A stretch of DNA of 64,000 bases from Piscinibacter aquaticus. GTDB lineage: Bacteria; Pseudomonadota; Gammaproteobacteria; Burkholderiales; Burkholderiaceae_C. Positions 41,771 to 51,043 of the stretch are shown one piece after another. The number at the start of each line of letters is the position of its first letter. Positions within the stretch are counted from its first letter, which is position 1. Location of the stretch: NCBI GenBank assembly GCA_007994965.1, contig VOPW01000001.1, forward strand, positions 310,001 to 374,000, in the 5' to 3' direction. The position numbers were made by a program, and so were the translations under genes. The notes beneath the pieces are model-generated. The model worked only from the letters and a program-made list of their open reading frames with translations, was not told the origin of the DNA and ran no database searches.

Positions 41771-42943
41771 TTAGGCGTACAAGTCGACGCCGCCGGGGCC
41801 GGCGCGGCTGCGCAGCGGCGGCCGGGCGGGCGTGGCGGCCACGGCCTCGGCACGCTCGCGCGAGCCGAAGGGTGCCGAGTCGCCGCGGCCTTCGCGGCGG
41901 CCGTCGTCGCGCGCACCGGCGTGCTGCGAGACACCGCCGCCGGCCAGCGTCAGGCCGGCATCGCGCAGCGCGGCGGCGAGCTCGGGCAGGCTGGCCTCGA
42001 TGACCGCGCGCGTGGCGGCCGCCTGCGCGCCGAAGTCGATGCGTGCCTTGTCGCCGTCGAGCGCGATCTGCACCGACACCGGGCCCATCTCGGCCGGGTT
42101 GAGGTGCAGTTCGGCCTGCTGGATGCCGTCGCGCGCCAGCGTGCTGATCTCCAGGCCGAAGGCCTGGGCGAACTCGGGCGAATGCAGCGGCACCGCCATC
42201 GGCACGGCGCGCAGCGCGGTCTCGATCGGGGCGGGTGCGGCCATGTCGGGCGTGGCGCCCGCCACCGGCTCGAAGCCGGCAGGCAGCGTGAAGCCCGCGG
42301 TCGTCGGGGCCGGCGTGGTCTCGGGCGTGGCTGCGGTCAGCGCGGACGGTGATTCGTCGGCGTGGCGGGCCGCTGCGGCAGCGTCGGTCGGCAGCGTCTC
42401 GCGGGCGGCCTTGTCGGCAGTGCGCGCGGCCGGCGCGCCGTGGCCGGCGCGATGGCCGGCCGCGGCGGCTGTCACGTCGATTTCATCGGTGTGTTCCGTC
42501 ACCGGGCGGGCCAGCGGCAGGCCGTGCTGCTTGCGCAGGCCACCCAGCGCCACTTCACCCTGCGCGTCGGCGGCCGGCGGGGGCGCCGACGCGTCCGGCC
42601 GGTGCAGCCCTTGCAGCCATTGCGCCAGCGCCGGGTCCAGCGGCGGCGCCTCGTCGGCGGCGGGGTGCCGCGTGTCGGCCCCTTCGCGGGCAAATTGGGT
42701 CACGTCGGGCTTGTCGCGCATCGCCTCGGCCTGAGCCTGACGCAGCATCGGGCGGGCTGCTCGGCGGGCGCGCGCCCGGCGCGCGTCGTCGGGGCGTTGG
42801 CCCTGGGGCGGCTCCTCGGCCGGCGCCTGCAAGGCCATCAGCTGTGCAAAGTCGCCGCCTTCGCCGGAGGGCTGCGCCTCGCTGGCGGGCGGACGCACCG
42901 CAGGGCGGGCGGAGGCGGGAGGCTGGATCTGCACGGTACTCAT
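41771..42943 (-). CDS. fliK: Flagellar hook-length control protein FliK
   Basis: A 390-residue secreted ruler that measures hook length. The first two thirds are a low-complexity Ala/Pro/Glu-rich linker, as in other FliK proteins. The C-terminal Flg_hook domain is recognised by AELHLNPAEMGPVSVQIALD, RAVIEASLPELAAALRDAGL and a tail. The frame happens to be open upstream far beyond the gene because of high GC. The ATG at 42943 (MSTVQIQPPASARPAV) is the chosen start. No break is evident, though one would be hard to see in the linker. Confidence 0.83.
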   Translation of the reverse strand: MSTVQIQPPASARPAVRPPASEAQPSGEGGDFAQLMALQAPAEEPPQGQRPDDARRARARRAARPMLRQAQAEAMRDKPDVTQFAREGADTRHPAADEAPPLDPALAQWLQGLHRPDASAPPPAADAQGEVALGGLRKQHGLPLARPVTEHTDEIDVTAAAAGHRAGHGAPAARTADKAARETLPTDAAAAARHADESPSALTAATPETTPAPTTAGFTLPAGFEPVAGATPDMAAPAPIETALRAVPMAVPLHSPEFAQAFGLEISTLARDGIQQAELHLNPAEMGPVSVQIALDGDKARIDFGAQAAATRAVIEASLPELAAALRDAGLTLAGGGVSQHAGARDDGRREGRGDSAPFGSRERAEAVAATPARPPLRSRAGPGGVDLYA

Positions 42944-42966
42944 CGCGGTCGACTCGTCAGAAGGCG

Positions 42967-43426
42967 TCAGAAGCGGGTGGTGGCGGCGGCCAGCCGGTTC
43001 CAGGCGGCGCGCGAGGCGAGTTCGTCGAGCGCGCGCTGCTCGCGCTGCGCGCTGGTCTTCTCGATCTCGGCGATACGGCGCTCGATCAGCTTGAGCACCG
43101 AGGCCACGCGCAGCTCCTGCTGCTGCAGGGTTTCGGCGGCGCGCTCGAGCTGGCGCTCGGCCTGCACGACCACGCGGTCCTGGTGCTCGATGGCCTGCGT
43201 CAGCCGGGTCACGAAGCCGTGGTAGCTGTGCAGCAGCTGCACGGCCGGCCTGCGCAAAGCGTTCGGCCCAGCGCTGCTCGTAGTCGCGCCGGTAGGCGAG
43301 CAGCTGCTCGGCCTGGGTGCGCGCCGCGTCCAGCGCCTCGCGCATGCGCTGGCGGTGCGCGAGTGCCTCGTCGCGTTCGCGCTCGGCATGCGAGAGCAGG
43401 GCCATCAGCGGCTGGGTGTCGTTCAT
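42967..43426 (-). CDS. fliJ: Flagellar FliJ chaperone/stalk protein (one-base break)
   Basis: A coiled-coil protein of about 152 residues that acts as the central stalk of the export ATPase. It is nearly all heptad-like helix (ERERDEALAHRQRMREALDA, QAERQLERAAETLQQQELRV). The frame changes near 43248: removing one G from the CAGGCCGG stretch gives FAQPAVQLLHSYHGFVTRL. This is one of the few sites where a base gain fits better than a loss. Confidence 0.85.
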
Positions 43427-43455
43427 GGATCGCTGCTTGTTCTTCGGGGTGACGG

Positions 43456-44879
43456 TCAGCCGCCGACGGTGGCGCGCAGCTGCTGCACGCTGGCCTCGAG
43501 CGGCGCGTTCTCGCGCATGTCCTGCTGCAGCAGTGCGCGCATCGCCGGGGCGAGGCGCACCGCGGTGTCGAGCTCGGCGTCGTGGCCGGGGGCGTAGGCG
43601 CCGAGCTGGATCAGGTCGCGCGCCTTGTTGAACTTCGAGAGCATCTGGCGCAGCCGGCGGGCCGCTTCCACGTGCGGCTGCGGCGCCACGCTGGTCATCA
43701 CGCGCGACACCGACTTCTCGATGTCGATCGCCGGGTAGTGACCCGATTCGGCCAGCTCGCGCGAGAGCACGATGTGGCCGTCGAGGATGCCTCGCGCCGC
43801 ATCGGCAATCGGGTCGTTGGTGTCGTCGCCTTCGCTGAGCACGGTGTAGAAGGCGGTGATCGAGCCGCCGCCGGCCACGCCATTGCCGCTGCGTTCCACC
43901 AGCTGCGGCAGCTTGGCGAAGCAGCTCGGCGGATAGCCCTTCGTCGCCGGCGGCTCGCCGATCGCCAGTGCGATCTCGCGCTGTGCCATCGCGTAGCGCG
44001 TCAGCGAATCCATCAGCAGCAGCACGTCGAGGCCGCGGTCGCGGAAGTGCTCGGCGATCGCGGTGGCGTAGTTGGCGCCCTGCATGCGAACGAGCGGCGG
44101 CGCATCGGCCGGCGCCGCCACCACGACCGAGCGCGACAGGCCTTCCTCGCCGAGGATGTCCTCGATGAATTCCTTGACTTCGCGGCCGCGCTCGCCGATC
44201 AGCCCGACGACGATCACGTCGGCCTTCGTGTAGCGCGCCATCATGCCCAGCAGCACCGACTTGCCGACGCCGGTGCCGGCGAACAGGCCGATGCGCTGGC
44301 CGCGGCCGACGGTGAGCATCGCGTTGATCGCCCGCACACCGGTATCCAGCGGCTGGCGCACGGGCTCGCGATCCATCGCATTGATCGGGCGGCGGATCAG
44401 CGGTTCGTTGTGGACGTGCTCGATCGGGCCCTTGCGGTCCATCGGGTGGCCGTGTGAATCGACCACGCGGCCCAGCAGCCCGTCGCCCACCGGCAGGTGC
44501 AGCGTGCGGTCCTCGCCGCGCCGCCAGGGGTGGCGCATCGCGCCGAGCTTGAGCGGCACCACCGGCGTGGGCCGCGGGATCACGCGGCGCCGCTGGCCGT
44601 GCCATGCACGTCGCCGGTGGGCATCAGGTAGGCGCGGTCGCCGTTGAAGCCCACCACCTCGGCGGTCACCGGCGTGGCGCCGTCCATGCGCACCTCGCAG
44701 ACCGAGCCCACGGGAAGCCGGATGCCGGTGGCTTCGAGCACCAGACCGGCCACGCGCACCAGCCGGCCCACCGTTTCCAGCGGCACCGGCTCGGCGGCGA
44801 AGTTGCGAACGTCGGCGAGAAAGCGGCCCCAGTTGGCCGTGGTGGCCAGCGCGCGCTCCTCGATCTGCGAACTCATCAT
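43456..44879 (-). CDS. fliI: Flagellum-specific export ATPase FliI (one-base break)
   Basis: F1-like hexameric ATPase, about 474 residues, that energises type III export. Walker A is FAGTGVGKS near residue 200, Walker B is [20 protein letters not shown] and the flanking sequence [18 protein letters not shown] is diagnostic. An N-terminal beta-barrel domain begins [20 protein letters not shown]. The frame shifts near 44580 between HGTASGA and the [14 protein letters not shown] segment. The start (ATG 44879 or 44876) overlaps the fliH stop. Confidence 0.93.
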
Positions 44880-45598
44880 GAGCCGCTCTCCTCGCTCCAG
44901 GCGGCCTGCGATCCGAGCGCCGCCGCGGCACGGCGCCAGCGCGATTCGATGCTCGCGTCGATGATGCCGATGTCCGATTCGACGATGCAGCCGCCGCGCG
45001 TGACCGCCGCATCGGCCACCAGGCGCGCGCCGCGCGCCCGAGGATCTCGGCGGCGCCCTGCGCCACCAGCGGCTGGTCGTCGGGGTGCACGCGCACCGTC
45101 ACGTGGCGGGCCGACAGCAGCAGCGCCTCGATGGCCTCCTGGGCCACCGCGGCCACCTGCTGCGGATGGGCCGAGAGTTCACCGCGCACCACCTGGCGCG
45201 CCAGCGACACCGCTGCATCGGCCAGCGCGCTGGCCATCTGCTGCTGCAGCGCATCCATCTGGCCCGCATAGCTTTGCATCAACGCGCCCATCTGCGCGGT
45301 GGCCTGCTGGGCGAAGCTCTGCTTGAAGCTCTCCAGCGCGGCCGGGCCGTCGCGATAACCGTCGTGGTAGCCACCCTGGCGTGCGGTGCGCAGCGCCTCG
45401 GCCTGCTGTTCCTCGGGGCTCATCTGCGGCTCGGCCGCGGCGGCCGCCGCGGCGGCGGCTTCCTCCTCGCCACCGAGCGAGCCGGGGTCCAGGCCGCGAA
45501 GCCGGACAGCTCCTCGCGCGGGATGAAGCGGGTATAGGCATGCGCGCCCTTGCCGCCCCGGGGGGCGGCGGCACGTTGCGGATCCTGTCCTTGGTCAT
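44876..45598 (-). CDS. fliH: FliH, regulator of the export ATPase (three one-base breaks)
   Basis: Peripheral stator of the export ATPase, about 241 residues. The restored N-terminus starts MTKDRIRNV and continues [20 protein letters not shown] with the FIP(R/P)EE-like block seen in FliH. The central helix [20 protein letters not shown] and the V-ATPase subunit E-like C-terminus ([40 protein letters not shown]) are typical. Breaks lie near 45565, 45487 and 45040, all in short C or G runs. Its stop overlaps the fliI start (ATGA). Confidence 0.88.
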
Positions 45599-45600
45599 GA

Positions 45601-45667
45601 CAGCCCCTCGGCCGTCGAGTACGCCGGCCGATCCCCCGAGGGGATCGCGGGCCGGCTTGGGGCGGCC
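45601..45667. repeat. GC-rich palindromic intergenic element, copy B
   Basis: Fills the 115-base spacer between fliG and fliH. It contains GATCCCCCGAGGGGATC as a perfect palindromic core and then CCGGCTTGGGGCGGCC. The same core and trailing block recur in copy C. Confidence 0.6.
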
Positions 45668-45713
45668 ATGCGCGCGGCCCGGTCAATCTCGATCAATGCA
45701 GATTCGAGTCTCA

Positions 45714-46714
45714 TCACAGGAATTCGTCGTCACCACCACCGCCGAGCACGATCTGGCCCTCGTCGGCCGGGCGGCGCACGATCTTGAGCATTTCCTTCTG
45801 CTCGGCTTCCACCTCGGAGACGCGCACCGGGCCGCGCGACTCGAGGTCCTCGCGCAGCGTCTCGGCGGCGCGGGTGGACATGTTCTTGAACACCTTCTCG
45901 CGCATCTCCGGCGTGGCGCCCTTGAGCGCGATGACCAGCGACTCGCTCTGCACTTCCTTGAGCAGCGCCTGGATGCCCTTGTCGTCGATCTTCTCCAGAT
46001 CGTCGAAGGTGAACATGTTGTCCATGATCTTCTGGGCCGGTCGTTGTCGACTTCGCGGATGTAGTCGAGCACCGCGGTCTCGACGCTGCTGCCCATCAGG
46101 TTGATCATCTCGGCGGCCGTCTTCACGCCGCCCAGCGAGGCCTTCTTCAGCCGGTCGCCGCCGGCCAGCACCTTGCTCATCACCTCGTTGAGGTCCTTCA
46201 GCGCCGAGGGCTGGATGCCGTCGAGCGTGGCGATGCGAACCATCACCTCGTTGCGCTGGCGCTCGGGGAAGGTGCGCAGCACCGAGCTGGCCTGGTCGAA
46301 GTCGAGGTGCACGAGGATGGCCGCGACGATCTGCGGGTGCTCGTTGCGCAGCAGCTCGCCGACCGAGCCGGCATCCATCCACTTCAGGCTCTCGATGCCG
46401 GTGACGTCGGCGCCCTGCAGGATGCGGTCGATCAGCAGGTTGGCCTTGTCCTCGCCGAGCGCCTTGCGCAGCACGCTCTTGACGTATTCGTCGGTGTCGG
46501 TGACCAGCATGCTCTGCGTGCCGGCGACCTCGTTGAACTTCTCCAGCACGCCGTCCACGCGCTCGCGCGGGATGGTCTTGAGCTTGGCGATGGTCTCGCC
46601 CAGCCGCTGCACTTCCTTCGGCGCGAGATGCTTGAAGACCTCGGCGGCCTCTTCCTCGCCGAGGGACATCAGCAGGATCGCCGCGTCTTCGATGCCCTGA
46701 TCGTCCATCGCCAT
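45714..46714 (-). CDS. fliG: Flagellar motor switch protein FliG (one-base break)
   Basis: Rotor protein of about 333 residues transmitting torque from the stators. The N-terminal domain DQGIEDAAILLMSLGEEEAA binds FliF. The middle domain carries the EHPQIVAAILVHLD motif (EHPQ). The C-terminal domain with charged stator-contact residues has IDDKGIQALLKEVQSESLVI and MREKVFKNMSTRAAETLRED. The frame shifts near 46042, where one C restores AQKIMDNMFTFDDLEKI. Start ATG 46714 or 46708, 6 bases from the fliF stop. Confidence 0.94.
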
Positions 46715-46720
46715 GATCCG

Positions 46721-48400
46721 TCAGGCCGCCTCGCCGCTGACCCAGCCGCGCACGATGTTCGCCACCGCCGCCGGGTTTTCCTTGGCCAGCGCACGCGCGG
46801 CGTCGAGGTGTTCGCTGCTCTTGGGCGCCGGCAGCGCGGCGGGCGCGCCGGGCTCGGGCAGCGCGGTGTCGTCGTCGACCACGGCGGTGAGCTGCTGGCC
46901 GGGCGCCGGCGGGGGCGGCGGCGCGAGCGCGGCCTTCATCGCCGGGCGGATCATCCCGAAGAACACGATCAGCCCGAGCAGCGCGAGGCCCGCCGGCACG
47001 GCGGCCGCGCGCAGCATGTCGATGACTTCCGGCTGCTTCCACAGCGGGATGTCGACCTTCTCGATCTTCTCGACCTTGAACGGTGCATTGATCACCTTCA
47101 CCGAGTCGCCGCGGTCCTGCTTGAAGCCGATGCTCTCCTGCACCAGCGCAGTCAGCTTCTGGATCTCGTCGTTGCTCAGCGGCGTGGTGGTGGTCTTGCC
47201 CTTGGCGTCGGTGGTGCTGCGGTGGTTCACCACCACGGCGGCATTCAGGCGCTTGACGGTGCCGGTGGCGTTGCGCGTCACGCGCACGGTCTTGTCGACC
47301 TCGTAGTTGGTCACGGCATCGCGGCGGCTGTTGCTGTTGCCGCCGCCCTGCGCGGCCTGCAGCGGCTGCGCGGCACCGGTCAGGGGCGCGGTGGCGGGCA
47401 CCGGCGGCTGGTTGGAGGCGGCGCCCGGCACGCCCGAAGGCGCGCCGCCGGTGCTGCCGCTCTGCTCGCTGACCTGCTGGCTGCGGATGGCCACGCTGGC
47501 GTCGGCGCCCTGGTTGGGCGAGAACTCTTCCGAGGTGGCTTCGGTCTGCGAGAAGTCGACGTCGGCGGTGACGGTGGCGCGCAGGTTGTCGCGGCCGACC
47601 AGCGGCTCGAGCAACTCGAAGATGCGCTTCTGGTAGCCCGACTCGATCTGCGCCACGTACTGCAGCTGGTGGGCATCGAGCCCGGCCTGCGGGTTCGCGG
47701 CATCTCCGGTGAGCAGCGCGCCGGTCTGGTCGAGCACGCTGACCGCCTTCGGGTTCATCTCCGGCACGCTCGACGAGACGAGGTGCACGATGCCGGCGAT
47801 CTGCGCGCGGTCCAGCGTGCGGCCGGGGTAGAGCGTCAGCAGCACCGAGGCGCTGGGCTTCTGCTGCTCGCGGAAGAAGCCGTTCTGGTTGGGCAGCGCG
47901 AGGTGCACGCGGGCGTTCTGCACCGCGGCCATCGCGGTGATCGAGCGGGTGAGCTCGCCTTCGAGCCCGCGCTGGAAGGTCAGCCGTTCCTGGAATTGCG
48001 TCTGGCCGAAGCGCGCGCCGTCCATCAGCTCGTAGCCGACCACCGAACCCTTGGGCAGGCCGGCGGCGGCGAGTTTCAGGCGCACGTCGTGCACCTTGGC
48101 GGCGGGCACCAGGATCGCGGCGCCGCCATCGGCGTGCTTGTAGGGCACGTTCATCTGCGACAGCTGCGCGATGATCGCGCCGCCGTCCTTGTCCGACAGG
48201 TTGGCGTACAGCACCTTGTAGTCGCCCTGGCTGCTCCACATGGTCATCGCCACGGCCAGCGCGACAAGGCCGGCCGGGCCGACGGCGAACATCAGCTTGG
48301 TCCTGGCGGGCATGGCGGCCACCCGCGCGCCGAACCCGGCGGGTTCGACCAGGGGCAGGGCGGTGGCGTTGGCTCTGGCGGCGACGACGGCGTTGTCCAT
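46721..48400 (-). CDS. fliF: Flagellar MS-ring protein FliF
   Basis: A 559-residue base protein of the flagellum with an N-terminal membrane helix (GPAGLVALAVAMTMW), ring-building motifs (LYANLSDKDGGAIIAQLSQM, VVGYELMDGARFGQTQFQER), a periplasmic linker rich in Pro/Gly/Ser, a second membrane helix (GLALLGLIVFFGMI) and the C-terminal FliG-binding helix (AARALAKENPAAVANIVRGW). The start ATG 48400 (MDNAVVAARANATALPLVEP) was preferred to the upstream 48556. First gene of the fliF-fliR run. Intact. Confidence 0.95.
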   Translation of the reverse strand: MDNAVVAARANATALPLVEPAGFGARVAAMPARTKLMFAVGPAGLVALAVAMTMWSSQGDYKVLYANLSDKDGGAIIAQLSQMNVPYKHADGGAAILVPAAKVHDVRLKLAAAGLPKGSVVGYELMDGARFGQTQFQERLTFQRGLEGELTRSITAMAAVQNARVHLALPNQNGFFREQQKPSASVLLTLYPGRTLDRAQIAGIVHLVSSSVPEMNPKAVSVLDQTGALLTGDAANPQAGLDAHQLQYVAQIESGYQKRIFELLEPLVGRDNLRATVTADVDFSQTEATSEEFSPNQGADASVAIRSQQVSEQSGSTGGAPSGVPGAASNQPPVPATAPLTGAAQPLQAAQGGGNSNSRRDAVTNYEVDKTVRVTRNATGTVKRLNAAVVVNHRSTTDAKGKTTTTPLSNDEIQKLTALVQESIGFKQDRGDSVKVINAPFKVEKIEKVDIPLWKQPEVIDMLRAAAVPAGLALLGLIVFFGMIRPAMKAALAPPPPPAPGQQLTAVVDDDTALPEPGAPAALPAPKSSEHLDAARALAKENPAAVANIVRGWVSGEAA

Positions 48401-48530
48401 GGGCGATCGGTTCAGTCCCCAGGCACGAAGGCGCCCGGATCGAACCCGATTGTTCGAGAACTTGAGGCCCGCGAATGCCGTGAACAGCCCGGGCAAATGC
48501 GGCCAGTTCCGACCCATGTCGCCGCGGGCA

Positions 48531-48544
48531 GTGACTACAGTCAC
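48531..48544. promoter_or_regulatory. Perfect inverted repeat in the fliF-fliE divergent spacer
   Basis: GTGACT AC AGTCAC, two perfect six-base arms with a two-base centre, 27 bases ahead of the fliE start codon in the 170-base spacer that must carry the promoters of both fliE and the fliF operon. Candidate operator or activator site. The binding protein is unknown. Confidence 0.4.
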
Positions 48545-48570
48545 GCCATCCCCCATGGTGAGGGCATGCC

Positions 48571-48895
48571 ATGAACGTCACGCTGAAACCCTTCGATTTC
48601 GCCCAGGCGGCCGCCAAGGCCGGCCTGTCACCCAACGGCCAGCCGCTGAAGGCCGCCGGCGGGGTGGACGGCGGCGGCTTCCAGGCCGCGCTGACCCAGG
48701 CGCTGGGTTCGGTGAGCAATGCGCAGAACCCGGGCCGGCCGCCTGCAGCGCGAGCTGCAGATCGGCAACCCGGAGGTCAGCCTGGAGCAGACGATGGTGG
48801 CCATGCAGAAGGCACAGATCGGCTTCCAGGCCACGCTGACGGTGCGGAACCGTCTGGTGTCCGCTTACAGCGAGATCATGAACATGCAGGTGTGA
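48571..48895 (+). CDS. fliE: Flagellar hook-basal body adaptor FliE (one break)
   Basis: A small adaptor, about 108 residues, joining MS ring and rod. The N-terminus is [20 protein letters not shown], and the C-terminal helix [20 protein letters not shown] plus [16 protein letters not shown] is the FliE signature. The frame shifts near 48740, between VSNAQN and LQRELQIGN. It is transcribed divergently from fliF, unlike the usual collinear fliE-fliF order. Confidence 0.9.
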
Positions 48896-48956
48896 GCCCC
48901 CAGTCGCTGCGCTCCTGCCCCCGAGGGGCGCCGTCCGGCTTGGGACGGCCCGGCGC
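48896..48956. repeat. GC-rich palindromic intergenic element, copy C
   Basis: Immediately follows the fliE stop codon. Core CCCCCGAGGGGCG then CCGGCTTGGGACGGCC, sharing the core and the trailing block with copy B. It may also form a hairpin that ends fliE transcription, but no T run is present. Confidence 0.55.
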
Positions 48957-48988
48957 CGGACATTCTTCGCACTGGCGACCGCCGAGGC

Positions 48989-49269
48989 TCAGGCTTGCTT
49001 GTCCAGTTTCTCGCCGAGGATCGGGACGTTGCCGTAGGGCGAAGGCTGCTTCGAGGCCGGCTCCAGCTCGCGGGCGAGCCGGCTCAGCCAGGGGAATCGC
49101 GGCGGCAAAGGCTGCTGCGTGTTCTCGTCGAACTCCACGACGGACACGGATGTCTTCCCGGCCTGTGGCCGAGCCTGGGCTTCTGGCTGTGCGCTGGCCG
49201 GTCGGCCGTTCTGCTGGGCGTCGCCGGCAGCACGACGCGTCCGACGCCAGAGACGTTGTTCACGCTCAT
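48989..49269 (-). CDS. Small protein with a FliA-type promoter, function unknown (one-base break)
   Basis: A soluble protein of 93 residues when restored: MSVNNVSGVGRVVLPATPSR, then after a break near 49195 KTSVSVVEFDENTQQPLPPR, FPWLSRLARELEPASKQPSP, ending GEKLDKQA. No known family is recognised. It sits between fliE and the ycgR gene and has the best FliA-type promoter in the window (49309-49335), so a late flagellar role is likely. It is not recognisably FlgM. Confidence 0.65.
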
Positions 49270-49308
49270 GATGCGCTCCTTGTCGGGGCGAAAGTCGCTA
49301 CGACAGGT

Positions 49309-49335
49309 TCTTCGGCAACCCAAAGCCGGACTTGA
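49309..49335 (-). promoter_or_regulatory. FliA (sigma-28) type promoter of the small flagellar gene
   Basis: On the minus strand -35 TCAAGTCC (49328-49335), an 11-base spacer, and -10 GCCGAAGA (49309-49316). The consensus is TAAAGTTT, 11 bases, GCCGATAA. It lies about 40 bases upstream of the start codon at 49269. Confidence 0.65.
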
Positions 49336-49396
49336 GGGTGATTTCCCCCGAGCTGTAACAAGGCGTGAAGATTGCTCGCGCAGCGAGCGTCGAACG

Positions 49397-50154
49397 CTAG
49401 TCCAGCGACATGAGCCGGCGCCGTTTCTGCGTCTGGTCGATGAAGCGCTGCAGCGTGCGCTCGCCGTCGGCGCCGAGCTGCACGAACTCGCAGCCCAGCC
49501 GCGCGCCGCGCGCCTCGGCGTTGAGCACGCTGACGTGCTGCAGCCGCAGGTTGGCCATGACCCGGGTGTCGGCATCGAGGTCGAGCTGCACCGGTTCATC
49601 ACCATGCCGGCCTGCATCGCCGGCACGTCGTCGGGCAGGAAGAGGGCGCAGCCGCCGATCGACACGTCGATCACGCGCAGCGCCAGCTGCATCTCGGCGA
49701 TCGCCGGGTGGCGCACCCGCGCCACCGGCGAGCTGCGCAGCAGCGGCCGCACACGGAACGAGTTGCGGCGCTGGAAGCGGAACAGCTCGCGCGGCAGCCG
49801 GGCGCTGATCGCGCTGCCGCCGACGCCGCGCACGAGCACCAGGCCCTGCACGTCGAACTGCACCTTGATGCTGTCGAGGTAGCCCACGGCCACGGCCTCG
49901 TCGCACTCGACCAGCTGCTGCGTCACCGGCGCGTGCGCATCGGCGCTGAAGCTGAGCTGGCCGCGCGTCGGGTCGAGCGACCACAGCGTGGTGGAGAGCA
50001 TCGCGCCGTTGCTGCCGTTCAGGTTGAGCAGCACGTTGCCATCCTGGAACTGCTTGAGCATGGCCAGGATCTCGCGCGGGGCGGTGATGCGGAATTCGTC
50101 GAGCCCGCCATGCTGGGCGGACAGCGACTCCAGCGGCATCGGCAAGGTTTCCAT
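49397..50154 (-). CDS. ycgR: YcgR-like flagellar brake protein with PilZ domain (one-base break)
   Basis: Cyclic di-GMP effector of about 252 residues. An N-terminal YcgR domain (FRITAPREILAMLKQFQDGN) is followed by a PilZ domain whose c-di-GMP ligands are visible: RFQRRNSFRVRP (the RxxxR element) and DVSIGGCALF (the D/NxSxxG element). Bound to c-di-GMP, YcgR slows the motor. The frame shifts near 49588, where one C restores PVQLDLDADTRVMANLRL. The start is ATG 50154 (METLPMPLESLSAQ), 19 bases after the fliT stop. Confidence 0.87.
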
Positions 50155-50173
50155 GTCGATGTCGGCGGTGAAG

Positions 50174-50472
50174 TCAGTGGACGGTCTTGGTCTTGCCGGC
50201 GAGCAGCTCGTCGAGCTGCTCCAGCCACGGCTCGGCCGGTGGCGGATCTCGGCGTCGTTGACCAGGATGCGCTGCATGATGCGCGACTTCAGCTGCGCCT
50301 CTTCGGTGGGCAGCGGCTGCTGCGCGGCGGCGTGCTTGAGCTGCGAGATCAGCAGCGCGCAGGCACCCTCGAGCTTGACCACCTGGTCCCAGTTGCCGCT
50401 GCGGGCGGCTTCGAGCATGTCCTGGCTGGCCTGTTCGATGGCCTCGTAGTAGTTGAGCAGTTGCGACGGCAT
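50174..50472 (-). CDS. fliT: FliT-like flagellar chaperone (one-base break)
   Basis: A short helical export chaperone, 99 residues when restored, expected to hold the filament cap FliD before export. It starts MPSQLLNYYEAIEQASQDML and after a break near 50240 ends EPWLEQLDELLAGKTKTVH. Family sequences are poorly conserved, so the call rests on size, helical character and the classical fliD-fliS-fliT order. Confidence 0.78.
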
Positions 50473-50510
50473 GGCGTGCGTTCCGGTCGGGTTCATCGAG
50501 GGCTGGCCGT

Positions 50511-50942
50511 TCACTGCGCGGTGGCCGTCACTTGGGGGCCGATCTCGGCCCAGGCGCTGCGAACCGGCGCCATCAGGCGGGCGCATTCGTCCAGCGCCTC
50601 GGCGTCGTTGTGCAGGTTCGCGTAGGTCAGCCGCATGCCGATGTAGGCATACAGCGCGTCGAGGTCGGCGGCGATCTTGCCGCCGTCCTTCAGGTTCAGC
50701 GAGGCCTTCAGGCCTTCTTCGACGATGCGGGCCGCGTGGCTGATCGCACGGCCCTTGGCCTCGATCTGGCGGGCGATCATCGCGCCGCGAGCGCGGGCGA
50801 CAGCGTCGGCGAAGCCGTCGAACAGCAGCTCGATCAGCTTGTGCGGCGAGGCGTTCGCAACTGCCGTCTCGAGGCCGATCTGCTGGTAGGCATTGGCCAG
50901 GGAGTGCAGTGTGCGCGTCGGGGCGAAGGTGGCTGCGAACAT
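50511..50942 (-). CDS. fliS: Flagellin export chaperone FliS
   Basis: A 143-residue four-helix chaperone that binds the flagellin C-terminus before export. Clear FliS marks are ANAYQQIGLETAVANASPHK, LIELLFDGFADAVARARGAM and LYAYIGMRLTYANLHNDAEA. The start ATG 50942 (MFAATFAPTRTLHSLANAY) was chosen over the upstream 50975. Intact. Confidence 0.93.
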   Translation of the reverse strand: MFAATFAPTRTLHSLANAYQQIGLETAVANASPHKLIELLFDGFADAVARARGAMIARQIEAKGRAISHAARIVEEGLKASLNLKDGGKIAADLDALYAYIGMRLTYANLHNDAEALDECARLMAPVRSAWAEIGPQVTATAQ

Positions 50943-51043
50943 CGTGGGCCTCGGAGCTGTTTGACTTGCTCTCAATATCGGCCCGGTGCCTGGGGACTTG
51001 AGCCGTGCGAAGCCCTCGGAAACCGGGGCGTGAGCGCCCTTGT

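Noticed and set aside
41771..44605. A 944-codon frame joining fliK to parts upstream
   Set aside because: Only the part from 42943 down matches FliK. The rest is out of frame with fliJ and fliI, which carry clear family motifs.
48437..48465. A FliA-type promoter for the fliF operon (-35 like TCAAGTTC)
   Set aside because: The -10 matches only half of the consensus and spacing is 13, and early flagellar operons normally use other sigma factors or activators.
45714..48719. A 1001-codon frame over fliF and fliG
   Set aside because: Only the last ~110 codons are genuine FliG. The remainder lies in the wrong frame over fliF.
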